A stretch of 12,520 nt of DNA, taken from Pseudomonadota bacterium. GTDB taxonomy: Bacteria; Pseudomonadota; Gammaproteobacteria; Burkholderiales; Ferrovaceae. The position numbers and the translations under genes are program-made. The stretch covers positions 1-12,520 of the forward strand of contig JAJZEL010000031.1 in assembly GCA_021828575.1 (NCBI GenBank). The letters are read 5' to 3'. Position 1 is the first letter of the stretch; the number at the start of each line of letters is the position of its first letter. The notes beneath the pieces were generated by a model. It worked only from the letters and a program-made list of their open reading frames with translations. It was not told where the DNA came from and did no database searches. This document shows positions 6,676 to 12,520 of the stretch, piece after piece.

Positions 6676-8370
6676 GTGATCGCCCTGCTGGAAGCTCATA
6701 AGGCTGGCTTGTTATCCCGCTCCTATTGGGGGACCAGCCTGATATCCGGATTGGTGGTGGGGGTGGTCGCCCTGCCTCTCTCCATGGCTTTCGCCATTGC
6801 TTCGGGCGCCAAGCCCGAGCAGGGTTTGTATACTGCCATCGTGGCCAGCATTTGCGTGTCTCTTTTTGGGGGTAGCCGCGTTCAGGTTGCCGGGCCCACA
6901 GGGGCGTTCATCGTCATACTCTCCGGAATCACTGCACGGTATGGCATGGATGGGCTTCAGGTGGCCACACTCATGGCCGGGATTATATTGTTGCTGTTTG
7001 GATTGGCAGGACTGGGGAGCATCATCCGATTCATACCAGCTCCCGTCATTCTGGGTTTTACTGCAGGCATTGCCATTATTATCTGGGTGGGTCAATGGAA
7101 AGATTTTTTTGGCCTTCCTGCAGTATCCGGTATTCATTTCCATGAAAAACTCTGGTATTTGGTGCAGGAATTGCCTCAATGGGATGCCCCCACTACGGGC
7201 GTGGCCTTGCTTTCGCTGGCCCTGGTTCTGGTCACTCCCCGGTTGCCCGTGATTCGCAAGGTACCGGGGCAGTTAGTGGCTTTGATACTGGGTACCCTCA
7301 TGCAATCCATCATGCATTTTCCCACTGTCAGTACCATAGGGAGCGTTTTTGGAGGAATACCGGAAGGATTGCCACATTTCCATGTGCCGGATCTTTCATT
7401 TCACCGCATTCTGGTTCTGATCGGTCCAGCCTTTACCATTGCCTTGCTGGGATCCATCGAATCACTCTTGTCGGCAGTGGTGGCGGATGGTATGGCAGGG
7501 ACCCGACACGATTCCAATCAGGAATTGATTGGCCAAGGGCTTGGAAACCTGTTATCCCCCCTGTTTGGCGGTTTTGCCGCCACGGGTGCCATTGCTCGTA
7601 CTGCCACCAATATTCGCAATGGGGGTCTCAGCCCGCTCTCGGGACTGGTACATGCAGTTACACTGGTGCTGATCACCCTTATCCTGGCTCCGCTGGCGGT
7701 GAATATTCCACTGGCCACCCTGGCAGCCATCCTGTTTGTTGTCTCGTGGAACATGAGTGAGGCACGACACTTCTTCAAGATGATACGAAGAGCTCCTCAG
7801 GCGGATGTGGCTATCCTGCTGATCACGTTTTTCCTGACCGTGTTTGCGGACCTGGTGGTGGCTGTCAATATCGGGGTCATTTTGGCAACCCTTCATTTTC
7901 TCCGTCGCATGTCTTCCAGCATGGAAGTGAAGCAGGCCACTGAACAGGAGTTGAAGTACGAACTTTCAAACGGTGGCATGAGTCAGCTTCCACCTGGAGT
8001 GCTGGTGTATTCGGTGGAAGGTCCTTTCTTTTTTGGTGCAGTGGAAAATTTTGAACGTGCTCTGGCCAATACCCATTCGGACCCCTGTGTCCTCATTATC
8101 CGGTTGCGCTGGGTACCGTTCATGGATATCACCGGGTTGCAAACACTGGAAGAAGTCATAGGAAATTTTAAAAAAAGGGGTGTGCGTGTCATGGTGACCG
8201 GGGCCAATGAGCGGGTCAGCAAAAAACTTGAACGAGCGGGTATCATCGAATTGCTCGGTGCGGAAAATTATTTTCAGACATTTGAGCAGGCGCTGGAGCT
8301 CTGCCGCGACATGGCGGAACATGATCCTTGCATGTCCCGAGCTTCATCCGTGATGGTGCGCAATGTCTGA
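6676..8370 (+). CDS. SulP-family anion permease with C-terminal STAS domain
   Basis: An inner-membrane transporter of the SulP (SLC26-like) family, whose bacterial members move sulfate, bicarbonate, dicarboxylates or related anions. From GTG 6676 it has 564 residues. The membrane part (about residues 20-410) shows many hydrophobic segments, the early 'GLVVGVVALPLSMAFAIASG', the family signature GGSRVQVAGPTGAF at 65-78, and 'NQELIGQGLGN' at 281-291. A cytoplasmic STAS domain follows at about 440-548, with DITG at 484-487. The frame is open from GTG 6640, but that codon sits 3 bases after the terminator T-tract; GTG 6676 gives the N-terminus typical of relatives ('IALLEAHKAG...'). Neither has a good ribosome-binding site, and TTG 6709, preceded by AAGG, is a third option. 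The 3' end overlaps selD by 8 bases. Substrate cannot be read from sequence; the neighbours make a selenium or sulfur oxyanion worth considering. Confidence 0.93.
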   Translation: MIALLEAHKAGLLSRSYWGTSLISGLVVGVVALPLSMAFAIASGAKPEQGLYTAIVASICVSLFGGSRVQVAGPTGAFIVILSGITARYGMDGLQVATLMAGIILLLFGLAGLGSIIRFIPAPVILGFTAGIAIIIWVGQWKDFFGLPAVSGIHFHEKLWYLVQELPQWDAPTTGVALLSLALVLVTPRLPVIRKVPGQLVALILGTLMQSIMHFPTVSTIGSVFGGIPEGLPHFHVPDLSFHRILVLIGPAFTIALLGSIESLLSAVVADGMAGTRHDSNQELIGQGLGNLLSPLFGGFAATGAIARTATNIRNGGLSPLSGLVHAVTLVLITLILAPLAVNIPLATLAAILFVVSWNMSEARHFFKMIRRAPQADVAILLITFFLTVFADLVVAVNIGVILATLHFLRRMSSSMEVKQATEQELKYELSNGGMSQLPPGVLVYSVEGPFFFGAVENFERALANTHSDPCVLIIRLRWVPFMDITGLQTLEEVIGNFKKRGVRVMVTGANERVSKKLERAGIIELLGAENYFQTFEQALELCRDMAEHDPCMSRASSVMVRNV

Positions 8371-9433
8371 GGGCGGAATTGAAAGGGAAACGCCGCATGG
8401 GATCAGACTGACCCAGTTCAGTCACGGAGCTGGTTGTGGTTGCAAGATATCGCCAGCAGTCCTTGATGTGATTCTCAAGGATGGCGAGTTGTTCTTACCC
8501 GACCCCCGGTTGTGGGTAGGACATGCCAGTCGAGATGATGCGGCGGTGTATGCCCTGGATGAAGAACGAGGTGTCTTGTCCACAACGGATTTTTTCATGC
8601 CGATTGTGGATGATCCTTATGATTTTGGAAGAATCGCCGCCACCAATGCCATCAGCGACATTTATGCCATGGGCGGTGATCCACTCATGGCCGTGGCTAT
8701 TCTGGGTTGGCCCATCCAGAAGCTTCCCGTGGAAGCGGCCCGTCTTGTGGTGTCCGGAGGGCGGTTTGCTTGCAAGGAGGCAGGCATTCCTCTGGCTGGT
8801 GGTCATTCCATCGATGCACCTGAACCCCCCTTCGGGTTGGCTGTGACGGGAGTGGTGGAAAAGCGCTTTCTCAAGCGCAATGATTCTGCCGTGGCAGGGT
8901 GCCGGCTCTATTTGTCAAAACCCTTGGGAATCGGGATATACACCACAGCAGAAAAAAAGGGGTTATTGCTGGAATCGGACAAGGGAGTGGCTCGAGATCT
9001 CATGTGCGAATTCAACCGGGCAGGAAGTCGTTTTTCCCGTTTGTCCGGGGTTCGGGCCATGACGGATGTGACAGGCTTTGGTTTGCTGGGGCATCTGGTG
9101 GAAATGGCTGATGGAAGCGGGTTGACCGCCAGGCTGGCGGGTCGTGCTGTTCCACGGTTGCCGCACGTGGACCACTACCTGTCCCAGGATTGCGTGCCGG
9201 GTGGAACAATACGTAACCATGAAAGCTATGGACATCGTGTTTCTTCATTGACGCCCGCACAGCGCAATCTGCTTTGCGATCCACAAACCAGCGGAGGGCT
9301 CCTGGTGGCAGTGGATGAGGCTGGTGAAAGAGACCTGCTGGAATTGGCCGGCCAATTGGCTCAGCCTCTTTATTTAGTCGGGGAAATGGTCCCAAAAGGA
9401 AAGCAGGCAGTCGAGCTGATTGATGGAAACTGA
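8363..9433 (+). CDS. selD: selenide, water dikinase (selenophosphate synthetase)
   Basis: Makes selenophosphate from selenide and ATP, the selenium donor for selenouridine in tRNA and for selenocysteine. The 356 residues are collinear with the E. coli enzyme. The catalytic pair is present in 'SHGAGCGCKISP': Cys25 (equivalent to E. coli Cys17, an ordinary cysteine rather than selenocysteine) and Lys28. ATP/metal-binding segments follow: 'RDDAAVY', 'TTDFFMPIVDDPYDFGRIA', 'NAISDIYAMGGDP', 'GGHSIDAPEP', 'MTDVTGFGLLGHL' and 'LLCDPQTSGGLL'. The ATG at 8363 lies inside the SulP gene's last codons, and the SulP stop is at 8368-8370, so translation is probably coupled. The 3' end overlaps mnmH by 11 bases. 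No selA, selB or selenocysteine tRNA is in the window, so the visible partner is MnmH. Confidence 0.98.
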   Translation: MSEGGIERETPHGIRLTQFSHGAGCGCKISPAVLDVILKDGELFLPDPRLWVGHASRDDAAVYALDEERGVLSTTDFFMPIVDDPYDFGRIAATNAISDIYAMGGDPLMAVAILGWPIQKLPVEAARLVVSGGRFACKEAGIPLAGGHSIDAPEPPFGLAVTGVVEKRFLKRNDSAVAGCRLYLSKPLGIGIYTTAEKKGLLLESDKGVARDLMCEFNRAGSRFSRLSGVRAMTDVTGFGLLGHLVEMADGSGLTARLAGRAVPRLPHVDHYLSQDCVPGGTIRNHESYGHRVSSLTPAQRNLLCDPQTSGGLLVAVDEAGERDLLELAGQLAQPLYLVGEMVPKGKQAVELIDGN

Positions 9434-10538
9434 CGATTCGGGAAGCTACACCAGTCTGTTTGTCGGGGATATTCCGCTTCTGGATGTGCGGGCTCCTGTG
9501 GAGTTTGCAAAAGGTGCTTTTCCCATGGCGGTCAATCAACCACTGATGGATGATCAGGAACGTCACAAGGTGGGTCTGTGTTATGCCCGGCGGGGGCAGG
9601 AGGCGGCTCTTGCGCTCGGGAATCGCCTGGTGAGTGGAGAACTCCGCAGTCAACGCATGTCAGGCTGGGCTGCTTTTTTCAGGGAAAATCCCCAGGGACA
9701 TCTTTACTGTTTCCGGGGCGGGTTGCGTTCGCAGATTGTCCAAACATGGTTGGCAGTCGAAGGTTTGAGGGTTCCAAGGGTTCCTGGTGGATTCAGGGCC
9801 ATGCGTTCCTTTTTAATGGAGTGCACTGAAAAAACCATTGCGGAATGTGAATTCCTGGTGCTGGGCGGATTGACTGGAACGGGAAAAACGGAAGTGCTAG
9901 ATCGGATTCCCGGAGCCGTTGATTTGGAACATCATGCCAATCATCGAGGTTCTGGATTTGGCAGACGGGTGATGTCGCAGCCCTCCCAGGTGGACTTTGA
10001 GCACCGGTTAGCCATTGATTTTCTCAGGCAGCGTCACCGGGGAATAACCCGTTTTTTGCTGGAGGACGAAGGGGCCATGATAGGCAGTCGCTCATTACCC
10101 CTGTCATTGCGAAACCTCATGAAAAAAGCACCACTTCTCTGGCTGGAGGATTCTCTGGAGAATCGGGTGCAGAGGGTTCTGAGTCAGTATGTGCGGGAGC
10201 AAAGCAATGAGTTCATCACGTTTTTCGGTGAGGAGGCGGGTTTTCTGGCTTATTCAGCAAGATTAAAGGACAGTTTGTGGCACATTCGCTCTCGAGTCGG
10301 TGACGAGCGTTACCGAAGCCTGATATCCACTATGAATCAGGCTTTGGATCAGCAGCAGAAAACTGGTTCCATTGAATTGCACCGTATCTGGATTGAAGCT
10401 CTGCTGGTTGATTATTATGACCCCATGTATGTTCACCAAATGGCGGAAAAAAGGGATCGGATTCGTTTTTTCGGACAAAAACGGGCGATTTTGGAGTACC
10501 TTTCTGAATATTTTGAAATGGCTTCCTACGGCATATGA
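9423..10538 (+). CDS. mnmH: tRNA 2-selenouridine synthase (SelU/MnmH)
   Basis: Replaces sulfur by selenium at position 2 of the wobble uridine in tRNA-Lys, -Glu and -Gln, using selenophosphate from SelD; the family also performs the geranylation intermediate step. From ATG 9423 the protein has 371 residues, close to the E. coli length. The N-terminal rhodanese domain has 'LLDVRAPVEFAKGAFP' and the catalytic Cys96 in 'YCFRGGLRSQ'. The C-terminal P-loop domain has Walker A GLTGTGKT at 149-156, then 'VDLEHHANHRGSGFGR'. All key residues are present. A TTG one codon upstream is possible but ATG is preferred. The start lies within the end of selD and the stop shares ATGA with the HD-GYP gene, so all three are surely on one transcript. 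Confidence 0.97.
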   Translation: METDDSGSYTSLFVGDIPLLDVRAPVEFAKGAFPMAVNQPLMDDQERHKVGLCYARRGQEAALALGNRLVSGELRSQRMSGWAAFFRENPQGHLYCFRGGLRSQIVQTWLAVEGLRVPRVPGGFRAMRSFLMECTEKTIAECEFLVLGGLTGTGKTEVLDRIPGAVDLEHHANHRGSGFGRRVMSQPSQVDFEHRLAIDFLRQRHRGITRFLLEDEGAMIGSRSLPLSLRNLMKKAPLLWLEDSLENRVQRVLSQYVREQSNEFITFFGEEAGFLAYSARLKDSLWHIRSRVGDERYRSLISTMNQALDQQQKTGSIELHRIWIEALLVDYYDPMYVHQMAEKRDRIRFFGQKRAILEYLSEYFEMASYGI

Positions 10539-11731
10539 AAAAAATTCCCGTGAGACAACTCAGAATTGGAATGTACATCCATGAAATTTGTGGTAGCTGG
10601 ATGGATCACCCTTTTTGGAAGTCTTCGTTTTTACTGAACTCGGACCAGGATCTCAGGGCGCTGTTGGGCAGTAGTGTCCATGAAGTCTGGATTGATCCCG
10701 ACCGCGGGCTGGATGTGGAATTGGGAGACGAGTCTCAATCCGTGCACGATTCACAGGACGTGCTCTTGTCATTGGAAGCCGGGGTTAAATCGGCACCACC
10801 GATTTCCAAGGCCACTTTCGAAGACGAAATCAGTCGCGCAAAACTGGTCCATGCGAAGGCACGCAAGGCTGTGGTAGCCATGTTTTCGGAAGTACGCATG
10901 GGGCAGTCCATTCCCATGGATCAGGCTTATCCTCTGGTGGATGAGATTCATCAGTCGGTGGCCCGTAATACTGACGCGCTTTTGAGCCTTGTGCGACTCA
11001 AGAATGCGGATGACTATACCTATCTGCATTCAGTGGCTGTTTGTGCCTTAATGGTGGCCTTGGGAAAACAGATGGGACTTGAGGGTGATGACCTGCGCAG
11101 CGCCGGAGTGGCGGGCCTGTTGCATGACGTGGGAAAAATGATGGTCCCGGATCAGGTGCTCAACAAGCCAGGCCGACTGACAGATGAGGAATTTTCCATT
11201 ATCCAGGGCCACCCGCTCCTGGGATATGAGGCGCTTGTGGAAGCCAAAATGGAAGACCCTGTTGTTCTGGACGTTTGTCTCCATCACCACGAACGCATGG
11301 ATGGCAGGGGGTATCCCGATAAACTGGATGCAGAGAAGATCACACTCTTTGCCAGAATGGGCGCAGTTTGCGATGTGTATGATGCCATTACATCAGACCG
11401 TTGTTACAAGAAAGGATGGGAACCCGCCGAAGCCATACGCAAGATGGTGGAATGGCAGGAAGGGCATTTCGACAAGGAAGTATTTCACTCTTTTATTCGG
11501 ACGGTGGGTATTTATCCACAGGGAACACTGGTTCGTCTTAAATCAGGCCGACTTGCCTTGGTGGTGGAACAGGGAGAACACAATCTGTTGACGCCTGTGG
11601 TCAAGGTGTTTTTTTCGCTCAAGCAAAACAGTGCGATTCAGCCCGAAAGAATTGATTTGTCCAAGGCAAGGGATGCCATAGAGGCAGCGGAAGACCCAGA
11701 CCCATGGAAACATCTTTTTCCGCCGCTGTGA
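10535..11731 (+). CDS. HD-GYP domain protein with N-terminal DUF3391, probable c-di-GMP phosphodiesterase
   Basis: HD-GYP proteins hydrolyse the second messenger cyclic-di-GMP. The 398-residue protein begins with a DUF3391-type segment ('IPVRQLRIGMYIHEICGSW', residues 4-22, and 'VHEVWID' at 48-54). A polar linker of about 60-100 and a helical stretch follow. The HD-GYP domain spans about 155-335, with His165, the HD pair H197-D198 in 'LLHDVGK', His226 in 'IQGHPLLGYE', and 'HHHERMDGRGYP' at 250-261 containing the GYP signature. 'ARMGAVCDVYDAITSDRCYK' follows. The metal-binding and GYP residues all appear intact, so enzymatic activity is expected. There is no receiver or membrane domain, so the input signal is unknown. 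It is coupled to mnmH by a 4-base ATGA overlap. No clear terminator follows it. Confidence 0.93.
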   Translation: MKKIPVRQLRIGMYIHEICGSWMDHPFWKSSFLLNSDQDLRALLGSSVHEVWIDPDRGLDVELGDESQSVHDSQDVLLSLEAGVKSAPPISKATFEDEISRAKLVHAKARKAVVAMFSEVRMGQSIPMDQAYPLVDEIHQSVARNTDALLSLVRLKNADDYTYLHSVAVCALMVALGKQMGLEGDDLRSAGVAGLLHDVGKMMVPDQVLNKPGRLTDEEFSIIQGHPLLGYEALVEAKMEDPVVLDVCLHHHERMDGRGYPDKLDAEKITLFARMGAVCDVYDAITSDRCYKKGWEPAEAIRKMVEWQEGHFDKEVFHSFIRTVGIYPQGTLVRLKSGRLALVVEQGEHNLLTPVVKVFFSLKQNSAIQPERIDLSKARDAIEAAEDPDPWKHLFPPL

Positions 11732-11773
11732 CTTTAAATTGGGACAGAGCCACCAAGAGACACTTCGGACATA

Positions 11774-11779
11774 TATAAT
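11774..11779 (+). promoter_or_regulatory. possible -10 element (TATAAT) upstream of rnr
   Basis: A perfect TATAAT on the plus strand in the spacer after the HD-GYP gene. No good -35 box is seen 16-18 bases upstream (about 11751-11757), and no extended -10 TG is present. If active it would start near 11786 and give rnr a leader of about 180 bases running antisense through the whole tRNA-Leu gene. Confidence 0.3.
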
Positions 11780-11789
11780 GGTCTGTTGG

Positions 11790-11816
11790 GGTTTTATCGG
11801 TTAACTAACCAAAGCC
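11790..11816 (+). repeat. imperfect inverted repeat around GGTTAACTAACC
   Basis: The core GGTTA-ac-TAACC (11799-11810) is a perfect inverted repeat. In plus-strand RNA it extends to GGUUUU/AAAGCC after a 3-base bulge (11796-11798), with one G-U pair. On the minus strand that pair becomes a mismatch, so the structure suits a plus-strand transcript slightly better. It shares two bases with the neighbouring hairpin at 11815-11828. Function unknown. Confidence 0.3.
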
Positions 11817-11828
11817 TGCGAGAGCAGG
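11807..11828 (-). terminator. possible weak terminator of tRNA-Leu
   Basis: Fifteen bases after the tRNA CCA end on the minus strand, CCTGC-tctc-GCAGG forms a perfect 5-pair hairpin. It is followed by CTTTGGTT, a T-rich but broken tail. It could end the tRNA transcript, though it is a poor match to a strong intrinsic terminator. Confidence 0.35.
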
Positions 11829-11843
11829 ATTGTGGTGTTGGGT

Positions 11844-11930
11844 TGGTGCCGAGAAGAGGACTCGAACCTCCACAGTGTTGCCACCGCCAGGACCTGAACC
11901 TGGTGCGTCTACCAATTCCGCCATCTCGGC
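11844..11930 (-). tRNA. tRNA-Leu (anticodon CAG)
   Basis: Reading the minus strand from 11930, the 87-base gene begins GCCGAGATGGCGG and ends TCTCGGCACCA. The 7-pair acceptor stem GCCGAGA/TCTCGGC is perfect and CCA is encoded. The D-loop has the 'TTGGTAGAC' form. The anticodon arm CCAGG-TTCAGGT-CCTGG gives anticodon CAG, reading CUG. A long variable arm, about 'CGGTGGCAACACTG', marks it as a class II tRNA, and the T arm GAGG-TTCGAGT-CCTC is intact. It is transcribed away from rnr and lies antisense to any transcript running from the HD-GYP operon into rnr. Confidence 0.98.
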
Positions 11931-11945
11931 ACTTCAAGCCGGAGA

Positions 11946-11973
11946 ATTTTAAAGGATACAAAAACTTTGTCAA
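11946..11973 (-). promoter_or_regulatory. promoter of tRNA-Leu
   Basis: On the minus strand a perfect -35 TTGACA (11968-11973), a 16-base spacer, and a -10 TAAAAT (11946-11951, five of six matches) are followed by a GC-rich TCTCCGGC discriminator and then the tRNA. A GC-rich discriminator is typical of stable-RNA promoters under stringent control. The -35 box overlaps the TTG start codon of rnr, and the -10 box abuts or overlaps its ribosome-binding site. Confidence 0.85.
11951..11956 (+). promoter_or_regulatory. ribosome-binding site for rnr
   Basis: AAAGGA lies 10 bases before the TTG at 11967. No ATG or GTG is available upstream in this frame, so this site supports the unusual TTG start. 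It overlaps the -10 element of the divergent tRNA-Leu promoter by one base. Confidence 0.5.
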
Positions 11974-12509
11974 CCAAGAAAACATCACTGCGCCTGCAAG
12001 ACCCCTTTCTTGAACGGGAACAGGCGCAGTATGCGGAGCCTTTGCCAAGTCGTGAATTCATACTCCAGTTGTTGGAACAGGAGGGAGTTCCCATTACCGT
12101 AGAGCAACTGGAACGCATGCTGGCCATTCGCACAGCGGAACGCGAGCTTTTTGGTCGCCGGCTTCGTGCCATGGAAAGGGACGGTCAACTCATGCGGAAT
12201 CGCAGGAATGCATTATGCCTGCCCGCCAAACTGGATTTGTTACGAGCCCGGGTGGAAGGGCATCCTGAGGGCTACGGGTTTGCCATCAGGGAAGATGGAG
12301 GCGGTGACATGTATCTTTCCCCTCGCGAAATGCGTCGCGTGCTCCACGGGGATCGGGTGATGGTCAGGGCATCCGGTACTGATCCAAAGGGGCGCGTGGA
12401 AGGTACGGTCGTTGAAATTCTTGAGCATGTGAATCACCAGCTCGTGGCTCGGTTGCATGAACAGGATGGTGTGCTTTTTGCCGTGGCGGAAAATCGTCGT
12501 ATAAGGTAG
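11967..12509 (+). CDS. rnr: ribonuclease R, N-terminal part, interrupted by an in-frame TAG
   Basis: RNase R is a 3'-5' exoribonuclease of the RNB family that degrades structured RNA and takes part in rRNA and tmRNA quality control. The 180 residues here match its beginning. 'LRLQDPFLEREQAQYAEPLPSREFIL' (residues 8-33) and 'RRLRAMERDGQLM' (about 74-86) form the helix-turn-helix region. A cold-shock-type OB domain follows, with 'VEGHPEGYGFAIREDGGGDMYLSPREM' and 'LHGDRVMVR'. Family members have about 700-850 residues, so most of the protein, including the RNB catalytic domain, is not present before the stop. The frame reads 'ENRRIR', then TAG (12507-12509), then GAT ATT TTG, encoding the DIL expected next in 'RI-x-x-DIL'. 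This points to a nonsense change or a sequencing error rather than a natural end. The start is TTG 11967, with AAAGGA 10 bases upstream. Confidence 0.85.
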   Translation: MSTKKTSLRLQDPFLEREQAQYAEPLPSREFILQLLEQEGVPITVEQLERMLAIRTAERELFGRRLRAMERDGQLMRNRRNALCLPAKLDLLRARVEGHPEGYGFAIREDGGGDMYLSPREMRRVLHGDRVMVRASGTDPKGRVEGTVVEILEHVNHQLVARLHEQDGVLFAVAENRRIR

Positions 12510-12520
12510 GATATTTTGTT

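Noticed and set aside
8423..8460. Selenocysteine codon in SelD
   Set aside because: Some SelD enzymes carry Sec at the active site, but here the codon encodes ordinary cysteine (GAGCGCK) and no in-frame TGA occurs in the gene.
9012..9653. 213-codon minus-strand open frame across the selD-mnmH junction
   Set aside because: It lies antisense to two well-supported genes, including conserved active-site regions, and its product looks like no protein family.
11844..11930. tRNA-Leu as an integration site of a mobile element
   Set aside because: No copy of the tRNA 3' end was found elsewhere in the window and no integrase gene is present.
11786..12013. 75-codon plus-strand frame over the tRNA-Leu gene
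   Set aside because: The 'PRRGLEPP...HRQDLNLVRLP' product is the familiar artefact of translating the antisense strand of a tRNA gene.

Overview
The window reads as a chromosomal segment of a proteobacterium, most likely a betaproteobacterium. The evidence is gene order and similarity: a divergent hrcA and nadK-recN block, a fused MnmC, a SelD very close to the enterobacterial form, and an RNase R whose N-terminus follows the proteobacterial 'QDPFxER...PLPSREFIL' pattern. I cannot name a genus. Most of it is ordinary housekeeping DNA; the less ordinary parts lie at about 5.3-6.6 kb and 6.7-11.7 kb.

Layout. (1) 1-869, minus: the heat-shock repressor gene hrcA, running off the left edge. (2) 908-3469, plus: nadK (NAD kinase) and recN (double-strand break repair), 9 bases apart, divergent from hrcA. 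(3) 3445-5319, minus: mnmC, whose 3' end overlaps the 3' end of recN by 25 bases. (4) 5333-6606, plus: a small unrecognised reading frame joined by an ATGA overlap to a 349-residue unrecognised protein. The C-terminus of that protein resembles a domain of plasmid/ICE primases and relaxases. The pair ends at a textbook intrinsic terminator (6612-6637). (5) About 6676-11731, plus: four genes with overlapping ends, namely a SulP-family anion transporter with a STAS domain, selD (selenophosphate synthetase), mnmH/selU (tRNA 2-selenouridine synthase), and a DUF3391/HD-GYP protein expected to hydrolyse cyclic-di-GMP. (6) 11844-11930, minus: a tRNA-Leu(CAG) gene with its own strong promoter, divergent from rnr (RNase R), which starts with TTG at 11967. 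The rnr frame hits an in-frame TAG eleven bases before the window ends, although the codons after it still read as RNase R.

How the genes fit together. MnmC makes the mnm5 group and MnmH the 2-seleno group on the same wobble uridine (U34) of tRNA-Lys, -Glu and -Gln. SelD makes the selenophosphate that MnmH uses. The SulP transporter, overlapping selD, is a candidate importer of a selenium or sulfur oxyanion, and the HD-GYP protein ties the cluster to c-di-GMP signalling. The last two links are inferred from gene arrangement only. No IS element, CRISPR array, rRNA or attachment-site repeat was seen.
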